A stretch of 64,000 nt of DNA from Reichenbachiella carrageenanivorans (GTDB lineage: Bacteria > Bacteroidota > Bacteroidia > Cytophagales > Cyclobacteriaceae), in contig NZ_CP106735.1 of assembly GCF_025639805.1 (NCBI RefSeq), forward strand, positions 434,001 to 498,000, written 5' to 3'. The notes below the pieces were generated by a model, which was not told where the DNA came from, did no database searches, and saw only the letters and a program-made list of their open reading frames with translations. A program made the translations under genes and the position numbers. How positions within the stretch are numbered: the first letter of the stretch is position 1; each line of letters starts with the position of its first letter. Below are positions 7,327 to 16,086 of the stretch, in pieces.

Positions 7327-10167
7327 TTATTTTGAATGTTTTAAAACAATGATCGCTTTTTGAAAGGCCTTTTCCAACCGAAAATCTATTCGATCTGGAT
7401 CATTTCTATTTTTCATTCCTTGGCGTGTTTCGATGAGTTTTCCATCTTCATATATTTGGATAGATTCGGGATTATATCGCTTAGGCACCCCAATCAAAAC
7501 AGCATTGTTGTTTTGAATTTCAAATCCACTTTCATTTCTCTGGATGGATAAATTAAGGGCTTCTCTAACACTGAGTATTTCCCAACCTTTATTGGAATAC
7601 TGGGTGGCTCCCGCAACAAAAATGAAATCCATCTCACTGTCCGTTTCGCGCATGATGCTGAGTAATCCTTTCTGATAAAATTCCGCTGTTTTTACCATAT
7701 CATTCTCCGAAGTAGTGACCACTATGTGATCTTTTGTCTCTTTGTGGTCGTGCGTAACCTGAATAATTTGTGCAGACTTATTTTTACTACCCTCAAAAAA
7801 TGTAACATCTGAAATCACCTGTTGGCTCTCTTCCAAAAACGGATTAAATACTGCAACAAATGGATCATGCCAAGCCTCTGCATTATTCCTAATGACCAAC
7901 GTCGGAATCTTTTCATTGAGTATATCAGCCGTTGCAGATTCCTTACTTAGCGCTTTGGCTTTTGGCCCGTTTACTGAAAAATATATTCGATTTTCTCCCC
8001 CCTTCATCCATACCTTCATCAGACTAGTGGGGTTTCCGACGTGTTCTAATTTAAATTGAGCATTTAGCGACTGGGACGTAGAAACGGATTTTTCATCAGT
8101 GAAATAATCATATGCGGGTATAAAATTGGGCGCTTTTAATTTAGTAGAAGTGGTCATTGAAAGTCGCTCATCGTTCTCATCCAAAAAACTCAAAGATTGA
8201 CCCAAGCCATGAAAAAAATAATCGTGCTGCTGGTTTTCTGCATTCGGCCTTTCGGATCGGAACACATCGAGCACATAAGCTTTACCAGATGTACCATTTA
8301 TGATGGCTGTCAATCGTTGTTGATTAGCCAGAGTGGTAGGTTCAACAAATGAAACTTTAGAAAAAGTAATCTGATCGAAAATATTCTTACGGTCTTCCGA
8401 TTCTGGAAAACAATTGTCTAGACTGAAAGGTTGACTCACGCGCATGGTACGACTATCTGAGATGCCATCTACTACGACAGTATTGTGTGCTGGATAGCGG
8501 GCGTAGTACTGGCGATGATCTTGATGCCAGTAACTCGGGCCTGGCCCCATGTCGGGAGCCAATACATAGTTATTAGCAAACAATTCTATACCTATACCAT
8601 TGGCATGAGCATGATTCCCGAATGCACCAAACGTAGAGACCATTGTCGCATCTGTGCCCGTTCCCATTCGCTGAGCAAACCAGCTCACATTGGGTGCATA
8701 AAATGTGGGAGAGGTTAAATGAGCAATAAGCTCACCCGCATCGGTCTCACTGGTTTCCACCAATTCGTCTACATAAAAGAACAATTCGAACAACCCTCTA
8801 CCGCGATCACTGGTATCCAAGAGGCCTTGATATAAGGCAGTAATTTCTTTTTCCTTTTCTCTTTTGCCGTACTTTCTGTAGTTGGCTATCAGGTATTCAA
8901 AACTCGCCGAAGGCAAAGATTTATGCCCCGAATCACCAAAAGCCACTATTCGCCCATTGGGGAATAAATACTGAAAGGTGGCCAATGTTGCTTTTTCTAT
9001 AACTGGAAAATTTTCTAATTCATTGTCATTAGTTGCATTGTCGAGCACAGTCAGGATATTGAGAAGTGTCTCCGTAACGTGCATAGAGTAAGCAGCCGAT
9101 TCTGGCCAAATGCCCGTTTGCTGGTCGTAGTTTAAAATCGCTTCCTTTAATGCGATTTGCCTGTCGGTACTCACGCTAAAGGTATGGTCGAGGTAATACT
9201 GCTGCCCTTTGCCATTGTCAAAATATTCGTTGCTATCTAGAGCCAAACCAATATAAGTCAGGAACCTGGCTTGGAAGAAATTCCAGTTGTTGTCCGGGAT
9301 TCCGTTTTTGATAATCTGGTCACCCCATTTCTGAAAAACAGCTGTAGAAATACCTCGATCGTGCCCACTTTTCTCAAGGTATTCATACATGAAATCATAA
9401 ATGAGTGAAAGTGAGACTACAATTTGTTCATGGATCACTTCGAAGGTAGCCAATCCTGAAACCTGTTGCTGCCTAGTATTATCCAGATCTACTGGAGGCT
9501 CTCGGTAATACATTCCTTTCATATAGGTATCGTACACTGGCAGCACAAACTCCGCATATTTATCATCTCCCGTAAACCAATACAAAAAAGCCGCATCTTC
9601 GGCAATGGTCATGATTTGCCTATTAATTCCTTCAATAATATGTCCTGATTTTGAAGGATGCACCCATTCCATTTCTTTAGTTTCCTTCTTTTTCAGATAC
9701 ATACCTCGCTCATCGTCTAAGTAAGGCTGAATTTCTTCTATCGAAGGCCTTATATAATCCGTTGCCCAATCACGGGTACCTGAATAACGAACAGTAGGTA
9801 CTGGCGCTTCTCCCTCGGAGTGCGAAAAATCGCCACCATGCAAAAATACTTTACTGTGCTTCGTTTTCCAGTTCATTTGCAAGCGCGACACCAGCCAGTT
9901 TGGGTCAGACTTACACAGCTCAATGTACCCATCAACTTTTTCTTTCTTCTTCTCTATTATTTCTACCTTCCATGCTACCTTTTTTACAGCTCTGGCGAAA
10001 TCTTTTGCCTTCACATTATTAACATAAATTCTGGGATGATTCTCTTTAGATCCAGTTTGGTTTGATTGAGCACAAAGCCCTATGGCTATCAGCAGACAAA
10101 TGCTCAGCAAGCCATAAGATTTCACACGCTTACTTATTTCAATCCCTACCTTATACTTAATTATCAT
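7327..10167 (-). CDS. Heparinase II/III-type polysaccharide lyase
   Basis: 946 aa with a signal peptide ending near AIGLCAQ. An N-terminal (alpha/alpha) toroid spans about residues 60-480. A heparinase II/III-like beta-sandwich region follows, with GNHAHANGIGIELFANN near residue 520 and RYPAHNTVVVDG after it, the conserved His/Tyr/His-Asn cluster of this lyase fold. Beta-sheet domains fill the C-terminus. Families of this fold cleave uronic-acid-containing chains by beta-elimination; the exact PL family is not clear to me. It ends 168 bases before the DUF1080 gene start and is divergent from the GH10 gene, so it is probably a separate unit. No GH88/GH105 unsaturated uronyl hydrolase is present in the window to process its product. 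Confidence 0.78.
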   Translation of the reverse strand: MIIKYKVGIEISKRVKSYGLLSICLLIAIGLCAQSNQTGSKENHPRIYVNNVKAKDFARAVKKVAWKVEIIEKKKEKVDGYIELCKSDPNWLVSRLQMNWKTKHSKVFLHGGDFSHSEGEAPVPTVRYSGTRDWATDYIRPSIEEIQPYLDDERGMYLKKKETKEMEWVHPSKSGHIIEGINRQIMTIAEDAAFLYWFTGDDKYAEFVLPVYDTYMKGMYYREPPVDLDNTRQQQVSGLATFEVIHEQIVVSLSLIYDFMYEYLEKSGHDRGISTAVFQKWGDQIIKNGIPDNNWNFFQARFLTYIGLALDSNEYFDNGKGQQYYLDHTFSVSTDRQIALKEAILNYDQQTGIWPESAAYSMHVTETLLNILTVLDNATNDNELENFPVIEKATLATFQYLFPNGRIVAFGDSGHKSLPSASFEYLIANYRKYGKREKEKEITALYQGLLDTSDRGRGLFELFFYVDELVETSETDAGELIAHLTSPTFYAPNVSWFAQRMGTGTDATMVSTFGAFGNHAHANGIGIELFANNYVLAPDMGPGPSYWHQDHRQYYARYPAHNTVVVDGISDSRTMRVSQPFSLDNCFPESEDRKNIFDQITFSKVSFVEPTTLANQQRLTAIINGTSGKAYVLDVFRSERPNAENQQHDYFFHGLGQSLSFLDENDERLSMTTSTKLKAPNFIPAYDYFTDEKSVSTSQSLNAQFKLEHVGNPTSLMKVWMKGGENRIYFSVNGPKAKALSKESATADILNEKIPTLVIRNNAEAWHDPFVAVFNPFLEESQQVISDVTFFEGSKNKSAQIIQVTHDHKETKDHIVVTTSENDMVKTAEFYQKGLLSIMRETDSEMDFIFVAGATQYSNKGWEILSVREALNLSIQRNESGFEIQNNNAVLIGVPKRYNPESIQIYEDGKLIETRQGMKNRNDPDRIDFRLEKAFQKAIIVLKHSK

Positions 10168-10743
10168 ATCTATTTTCGTTTTTTCAATCTGTCTTGTCTG
10201 TTTTTTTCAGTCTAAAAAGCACTTCCTTGAAGGAATGATTTGCATAAATGATTGGAAAATCTATTCCCCCTTTCTTTCAGACGATGAGCAGCCTAAAGAA
10301 GTCGTATGGATAGGGTCTTTAGACAACTAACGGTCAGTAAAGTCCAATATACTGGTTCTCATCTTAAACCATTAATTGTTCTAAAGGCGTTTAAACAATC
10401 ATAAAACCAAAAATATATCCCTTCACCGATATCTTCCCTAGCCTTGCAAAAGCCATCCATATAATAGATGACTTTATCCATATTCCCAATGATAGTTAAT
10501 TAGGTTCTCTCTTACATTAACCCCCTTGATTGAAAATTGGCAATTTGAACTGAATTACTGATAAAACAGCTAGCTTCATTTTTCTATAGGCTCCGGAGGT
10601 TCAAACGATATACTATATCATCCTTTTATTTAAAAAAAACTTCTCTACCAACGGATATCCAACTTCAAAAAACAGCTTTCAAACCTACTCAAGAATCCAT
10701 CTTAATACATTTGAATCAAATAAAACCTGATAACTGACATTCG
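10168..10743. other. Divergent intergenic region between lyase and GH10 genes
   Basis: These 576 bases contain no convincing gene. They hold the start regions of two divergent transcripts. Motifs seen are GTATGGATA at 10304-10312, TATCCATATTC at 10475-10485 (identical to 519-529) and a TAnnTTTG box at 10706-10713. No strong hairpin was found. The length suggests regulatory sites for both genes. Confidence 0.5.
10706..10713 (+). promoter_or_regulatory. Candidate promoter -7 box for the GH10-sulfatase pair
   Basis: TACATTTG fits the Bacteroidota TAnnTTTG -7 consensus and lies 30 bases before the GH10 ATG. A matching -33 TTTG at the usual distance is not seen, so the promoter may need an activator. 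Confidence 0.4.
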
Positions 10744-12330
10744 ATGATTAGAACAACCTGTTTTTTGATACTGATCCTTTGTGGTTTCTCCAGCATGTCT
10801 CAAACCGAAATACCAACGGGCCGACGGCTACGCGAGATTGCCGAAGATCGATTTGTGTATGATCGCATTTATATCGGCGGCGCCACACATGGCAAACTCT
10901 TTGGCACAGCCTCTATGGAAATCCTCAATCGAGAGTTTAGCTACATCACCCCTGCCAATGATTTCAAACAAACCTATATCCATGCCGAGCCTGGCGAGTG
11001 GAGATGGGAGCTCCCCGACCAATGGGTAGACAGCGCCAAACTCAACAACCAACTCATCAGAATGCACTCGCCGATAAGTCCACAAGCATCCAAATGGGCC
11101 AAGGACGACTCGCGAACCGCAGCCGAGCTCAAAACCAACATGACCGAGTACATGACCGAGCTCTGCAAGCACTACAACGACAAACCCGAAATCGAATGGA
11201 TGGATGTGGTAAACGAAACGGTAGAGCGCGACGGCAACTGGTTTGGCCCCAAGCCGGGCACAGACCTGTGGGAAAACCCATGGCCGCTGATCGGATATGA
11301 CCAAACTACAGACGGACTAAACCCGCCCTCGTATATCCGTATGGCATTCGAAATAGCCAATACCCATGCCCCAGACATCAAACTGATCTACAACCAACAG
11401 GGCGACATGGAAGATGCCATGTGGAACAAAACCAAGGCAACCGTGCTCCACCTCAGATCGCTAGGCTTACGGGTCGACGGCATTGGCTGGCAAGCCCATC
11501 TCGAAACCGACTTTTTGGAAATCCCCAACGTGATCGCCAAACTAGAAGCTCTGATCGATTGGGCGCATGCCAATGACTTGGAATTTCATGTCACAGAAAA
11601 TGACGTAGACATCAAAAATGGCGACGACGAGGACAAGCAAGCCGAAATATTTGAAATTATAGTGAAAACGGTACTAGCCAAAGCAACCAGTGGCGTGGTG
11701 ACATGGAACGCCTGGATGGTGCGAGACAGCGATGGCAAAGGAGCCGATGGTCTACCAGCAATGTTCGATGCCGATGGCAAACCAAAACCTGCCTACTATG
11801 CAGTGCAGCAAGTGCTCGAAGACGTAGTGATAGACGCCCAGCTCACCACACAAGTATCGGGGCAAGGCAGCCTAAACGATGTGGCCGGCACCTACCTACT
11901 CAACACAGAGCTCACCCTCACAGCCACTCCCGCCGATGGCTATGCCTTTTGGAAATGGGAGGGCACCGAGTCCGACACCGAAAATCCGAAAACCATCACG
12001 CTCACCCAAGACTATGACCTCACGGCTCGCTTTTTGAAAGAAGACGATCCAAAGTTGATATTAGGCATGGATGTAATAGCAACCAATGACCTATGGGTGT
12101 ACCCTAATCCAGTAACAGATGGGCAGCTGACCGTAGAAATAAAAACAGATACATCTAGCCCCGTGACCTTATCTCTTTTTAATTTTTCTGGAAAATTATT
12201 GCAATCCAATGCCTATACCCAGCCACAACCCTACCGATTTGAACTAGATTCCTCTTGGGACAGTGGCATCTATCTACTTAGAATCAGTTTTGATAATCAG
12301 ACCGTGAACAAAAAAATAGTAATTCGATGA
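10744..12330 (+). CDS. Divergent GH10 xylanase-like enzyme with type IX secretion tail
   Basis: 528 aa: signal peptide, GH10 barrel (about 18-365), a small InlB-repeat-like beta domain (about 375-435, ADGYAFWKWEG) and a Por secretion C-terminal domain (about 445-528, LWVYPNPVTDGQL...GIYLLRI). It is therefore probably exported by the type IX system and released or attached to the surface. Catalytic residues look intact: acid/base E158 in MDVVNETVE and nucleophile E285 in HVTEND. The usual GHTLVWHSQ segment is replaced by MHSPISPQASKWAK. The TPEN motif of canonical GH10, whose Glu lines subsite -2, reads TPAN here. It is paralogous to the GH10 domain in the fusion at 19292-22774. Substrate is probably a modified xylan-like chain rather than plain xylan (inference). 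It overlaps the next gene by 4 bases (ATGA). Confidence 0.87.
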   Translation: MIRTTCFLILILCGFSSMSQTEIPTGRRLREIAEDRFVYDRIYIGGATHGKLFGTASMEILNREFSYITPANDFKQTYIHAEPGEWRWELPDQWVDSAKLNNQLIRMHSPISPQASKWAKDDSRTAAELKTNMTEYMTELCKHYNDKPEIEWMDVVNETVERDGNWFGPKPGTDLWENPWPLIGYDQTTDGLNPPSYIRMAFEIANTHAPDIKLIYNQQGDMEDAMWNKTKATVLHLRSLGLRVDGIGWQAHLETDFLEIPNVIAKLEALIDWAHANDLEFHVTENDVDIKNGDDEDKQAEIFEIIVKTVLAKATSGVVTWNAWMVRDSDGKGADGLPAMFDADGKPKPAYYAVQQVLEDVVIDAQLTTQVSGQGSLNDVAGTYLLNTELTLTATPADGYAFWKWEGTESDTENPKTITLTQDYDLTARFLKEDDPKLILGMDVIATNDLWVYPNPVTDGQLTVEIKTDTSSPVTLSLFNFSGKLLQSNAYTQPQPYRFELDSSWDSGIYLLRISFDNQTVNKKIVIR

Positions 12331-13778
12331 AAACAAATACGACAAACCCTATAATAAAAAGGCGTACTGGCCTATTGGTGCTGAGCCTATTGATACTCCT
12401 AGGCGCTCCCCTACAAGCCCAAAATAAGCAGAAACCCAATATAGTTTTCTTCCTAGTAGACGACATGGGGTGGAATGATGTGAGCTATGCGCAAAGCCAA
12501 TTTTATGAAACGCCCAACATTGACAAAGCCTCAAAAGAAGGCGTGGTCTTTTCGCAAGCCTATGCGGCACATCCACGATGCGTGCCTTCTAGATATGCGA
12601 TGGTCACGGGTAGATATCCTGCGAGAGTCAACAGCCCCGGCCCTGGTGAAGGAGACTTGACCGATGATACCATGACCCTTGCAGAACCCTTCAAAGCCGC
12701 TGGGTATGCTACCTTCTTTGCAGGCAAGTGGCACCTCGCCTCGGCCGAATCCTATCCCAATACCCAAGGTTTCGATTATAATTTTGGTGGTGGCCATGCG
12801 GGTGCTCCCAAGTCCTACTTCCAGCCATACAATGTACAAAAGTCGGGAAAAGGCAACGGCAAAGAACGAAACATTAAAAACCTAGGAGACGCCCCTGTAG
12901 GCTATTATCTCACCGATCACCTCACCGACAAGACCGTCACATTCATCAGAGAGCACAAGGACGAGCCATTCTTGGTCTACCTCTCACACTACGGCGTACA
13001 CACGCCATTCGAAAGCAAGGATGAAAAAACCAAGGCTTACCGAAAGAAGGCCAGATCACTCTATGGTGATGCAGAAGTGGAGGAATTTGCCTTGACTCCC
13101 ACGACCGGAGAAACCAAACTGCGTCAAGACAACGCCGTATATGCTGGCATGATCGAAAGCATGGACGAGAGCTTTGGGCGCGTGATGGGCCTGCTCGAAG
13201 AGCTCGACCTCAAAGACAACACTATTGTGGTCTTTACCTCCGATCATGGTGGTCTATCCAACCGTGGCAATGGCCGAAAGGTAGCCACGTCCAACCTTCC
13301 GCTGAAGGCTGGAAAAGGACATAACTACGAAGGAGGAGTCCGAGTCCCGATGTTTGTGAGCTGGCCGAGTCAGATCCAGCCAGGTAGCTCCTCTACTGTG
13401 ATCACTGGCACGGACTATTTCCCTACGCTGCTGGAGCTTTCTGGCTTGCCATTAGAGAACAAGGCGCATATAGACGGTGTGAGTTTTGCTCCCTCACTTA
13501 CTCAAAATAAACTTCAAAACACGGATAGACCCGTTTTTTGGCACTCGCCGCTACCACGACCCAAAAGCACTGGCGACCTCACCAATACTGCTGTAAGATT
13601 GGGTGATTACAAACTTTTGGATTTTTATCAAGACGGTCGCATCGAGCTGTACAACATCGCCAAGGATCAAGAAGAATCAAACAATCTGGCAGACAGTATG
13701 CCTGAAAAAAGAGATGAACTCATGACGCTAGTCAATGACTGGAGAAAAGAAGTAAATGCCTACATGGGCAAAAAATAA
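12327..13778 (+). CDS. Formylglycine-dependent sulfatase (S1 family)
   Basis: 483 aa with a signal peptide (LLVLSLLILLGAPLQAQ). The metal-binding start NIVFFLVDDMGWNDV is followed by the FGly motif C85-VPSR and GKWHLA. Later come HYGVHTPFE and the second metal site FTSDHGG. The enzyme removes sulfate esters after conversion of Cys85 to formylglycine. The ATG overlaps the GH10 stop (ATGA), so translation is coupled to that enzyme and both probably act on the same glycan. There is no sorting tail, so it is probably periplasmic, unlike its GH10 partner. Substrate position unknown. Confidence 0.92.
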   Translation: MKTNTTNPIIKRRTGLLVLSLLILLGAPLQAQNKQKPNIVFFLVDDMGWNDVSYAQSQFYETPNIDKASKEGVVFSQAYAAHPRCVPSRYAMVTGRYPARVNSPGPGEGDLTDDTMTLAEPFKAAGYATFFAGKWHLASAESYPNTQGFDYNFGGGHAGAPKSYFQPYNVQKSGKGNGKERNIKNLGDAPVGYYLTDHLTDKTVTFIREHKDEPFLVYLSHYGVHTPFESKDEKTKAYRKKARSLYGDAEVEEFALTPTTGETKLRQDNAVYAGMIESMDESFGRVMGLLEELDLKDNTIVVFTSDHGGLSNRGNGRKVATSNLPLKAGKGHNYEGGVRVPMFVSWPSQIQPGSSSTVITGTDYFPTLLELSGLPLENKAHIDGVSFAPSLTQNKLQNTDRPVFWHSPLPRPKSTGDLTNTAVRLGDYKLLDFYQDGRIELYNIAKDQEESNNLADSMPEKRDELMTLVNDWRKEVNAYMGKK

Positions 13779-13801
13779 AAGTCATACTTCGCTACAACGA
13801 C

Positions 13802-13836
13802 AAAGGCTGTCCTCTGGGACAGCCTTTGTTTTTTTT
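13802..13836 (+). terminator. Intrinsic terminator after the GH10-sulfatase pair
   Basis: A perfect 11-bp stem AAAGGCTGTCC / GGACAGCCTTT with loop TCTG is followed by G and eight T. It starts 24 bases after the sulfatase stop. The stem core AAAGGCTGTC is the same as that of the much larger structure at 60279-60421. Confidence 0.9.
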
Positions 13837-13904
13837 CATTAAACCTTCATTAGAACTTCGTGATGAGCAGTTAAAAAGCAATCTTCCAGAAAACTTTTGT
13901 GCTA

Positions 13905-16082
13905 TTATTCCACAACCACTTTCGTAGCAAAACGGACTTCCCCCGCTTGGATTCGGAGTAGATAGAACCCCTTCACCAAGCCATTTACCGTCAAGGATTG
14001 AGTCGCATAGTATCGCCTTTCGTACACGACTTTACCGCTCATATTTACAAGCTGTAGGTCGATAGTATCTGCGAAGTCGGGCAAATCGATGTGGAGCAAG
14101 CCCCCACGCACAGGCACGGGATATACGGACAGGTCACGTTCGATAGCCATGCCCAATATTTCATCTGATTTCACCTCTACTTCCACACACGCCGAGATGG
14201 CCGTGCAGCCACCGTTGGAAATTTCTACGGCATAGCTACCCGATACTGCGGGGGCATACGAGGATGAAGATTCGAGGGCAATATACGCGTCATTTACACA
14301 GTCCCACCATTGGTACTCATACCCTGTCAAAGTGGTGCTCAACCGACCTTCGTCTAGCGCAATATCAACGGTCTCGTCGATAGTAGTGGCCACGGTCAAG
14401 TCAATCGTCAAGACGCTATCCATACCATTTTTGGCTGTCAGGGTATTGGTATAGATACCCGACTGGCCATAGACCGACCCGTCTGGAGACGTATAAGATG
14501 CTTCGCAAGTGCCCACCTCCACAAAGCCACTAAGGGTCGGCTGGGCGATATTTCTTCTTTTGAATTCCAATTCGAATTGATCGACGATGGCGTCGTAGGC
14601 CTCGTCTCCAATCAGGTTGTTGGATTCCGTGGGGTCTGCCACTAAGTCGTACAGTTGGTAGCCCACAGCGGTACCATGTCGCTCCCCATTTTCATAATCC
14701 ATCTGCACCCATTTAGTGTATCGGTATTGCTTGCTGCGCAGGGTGTAGCCCATGTGTGGCATACCGCCAGCGTTTCTATGAAACTGTGACAGGGCAGCCT
14801 CCCGCACCTCATACGTCGGGTCATCCAGTATCTTCACCAGCGACCTTCCTTGCAGCGATTTCGACACTTCCAATCCCGCCAATTCGCTCAGCGTTGGATA
14901 AATATCCACCAACTCCACAGGAGATTCCGAAGTGCTACCGCCCGTTCCGTGATCGGGATCATAGATGATCATCGGAGATCGCACGGCCTGCTCTAGATTA
15001 GAATGCTTTCCCCATAGGTTGTGGTCACCCAAGTGCCAGCCATGATCGCCCCAAAACACGATCGTAGTAGTGGAGGTGAGGCCTAAATCATCCAACTTAT
15101 CGAGCACTTTGCCTACCTGGGCATCCGCATACGACACACTTGCCATGTAGCCATGTATCAGCTTTTTTTGTTCGTCTTCATTGAGATCTCGATCGCTAAA
15201 CAGCGGCACATCCGAATAGCTGTTGGTCATCTCGCCGTTGTTGCGCCAAGCTAGGCCTGGCACGCTGGCTTCTTGTGTCTGATCCGGTGCCAGCACGATT
15301 TCGTCGCGGTCATACAGCTCCCAGTATTTTTGAGGAGCCACAAAGGGCAAATGCGGTTTTGAAAACCCCGCCGCCAGAAGGAAAGGGGTATTGGCTTGAG
15401 CCAAAGTTTCCAATTTTTCTACGATGTAGGCTGCAGTAGCGCCATCCTTGTAGGCATTGTCGGGCACATCCAAGCACTCGGTGGTGGGCTTGGCAAATGG
15501 GAACAGCTTGATCGCCTCATTCTTGTCTTTACTACTGGTCAGGCCATGATCTGTCAGGTACTGCTCATAGTCTGCATCGTCTTGCGGCACTCGGCTGTCT
15601 TGATAGCCCGCATAGCCATCTCCCAGCGTGGCATCGTAATACGCTTTGTCTACGGCGTGCAAATAGGGCTGCGACCACGACGGCGCATCGTACTGATCGT
15701 CTACCGAACGAGGGTCGTACAGCTTGCCCGCACCAGTAGTGGTATAGCCATTGTTTTTGAAATACTGCGGCAGTGTGACCACATCGGGTTTTTTGTCCCG
15801 AATCAGCGTACTCAAATCCCAGACTTCGGTGGCGTCTGGGTAGAGGCCAGTGAGCAAACTGGCACGCGAAGGCGCACATACTGCCTGCTGGCATGAGGTA
15901 TTCAGAAACGTGGTGCCCATCGCGGCCAAGCGGTCGATATTGGGCGTGTGCATTTGATCATATCCATAACTGGAAAGCAAGGGTTTCAGGTCATCGATGG
16001 CGATCATCAGCACGTTTTTTTGCTGCCCGTGTACCAGACCACCAAAAAAGCAAAAGAGTATAACTAGCCTTTTTTTCATCAT
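13905..16082 (-). CDS. Iduronate-2-sulfatase-like sulfatase with type IX secretion tail
   Basis: 725 aa. After a signal peptide (LFCFFGGLVHGQ) comes a sulfatase domain of the iduronate-2-sulfatase-like type. It shows MIAIDDLKPLL, FGly motif C69-APSR in CQQAVCAPSR, FSKPHLPFVAP and WGDHGWHLGDH. From about residue 540 there are extracellular beta modules with CEASY/GGCTAISACVEVEV cysteines. The Por sorting domain (LSVYPVPVRGG...GFYLLRI) ends at 725, so it is probably secreted by the type IX system. It is the last gene of the long minus-strand operon, 4 bases after the preceding sulfatase. Of the four iduronate-2-sulfatase-like domains here it alone carries a sorting tail. Confidence 0.92.
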   Translation of the reverse strand: MMKKRLVILFCFFGGLVHGQQKNVLMIAIDDLKPLLSSYGYDQMHTPNIDRLAAMGTTFLNTSCQQAVCAPSRASLLTGLYPDATEVWDLSTLIRDKKPDVVTLPQYFKNNGYTTTGAGKLYDPRSVDDQYDAPSWSQPYLHAVDKAYYDATLGDGYAGYQDSRVPQDDADYEQYLTDHGLTSSKDKNEAIKLFPFAKPTTECLDVPDNAYKDGATAAYIVEKLETLAQANTPFLLAAGFSKPHLPFVAPQKYWELYDRDEIVLAPDQTQEASVPGLAWRNNGEMTNSYSDVPLFSDRDLNEDEQKKLIHGYMASVSYADAQVGKVLDKLDDLGLTSTTTIVFWGDHGWHLGDHNLWGKHSNLEQAVRSPMIIYDPDHGTGGSTSESPVELVDIYPTLSELAGLEVSKSLQGRSLVKILDDPTYEVREAALSQFHRNAGGMPHMGYTLRSKQYRYTKWVQMDYENGERHGTAVGYQLYDLVADPTESNNLIGDEAYDAIVDQFELEFKRRNIAQPTLSGFVEVGTCEASYTSPDGSVYGQSGIYTNTLTAKNGMDSVLTIDLTVATTIDETVDIALDEGRLSTTLTGYEYQWWDCVNDAYIALESSSSYAPAVSGSYAVEISNGGCTAISACVEVEVKSDEILGMAIERDLSVYPVPVRGGLLHIDLPDFADTIDLQLVNMSGKVVYERRYYATQSLTVNGLVKGFYLLRIQAGEVRFATKVVVE

Positions 16083-16086
16083 TCGT

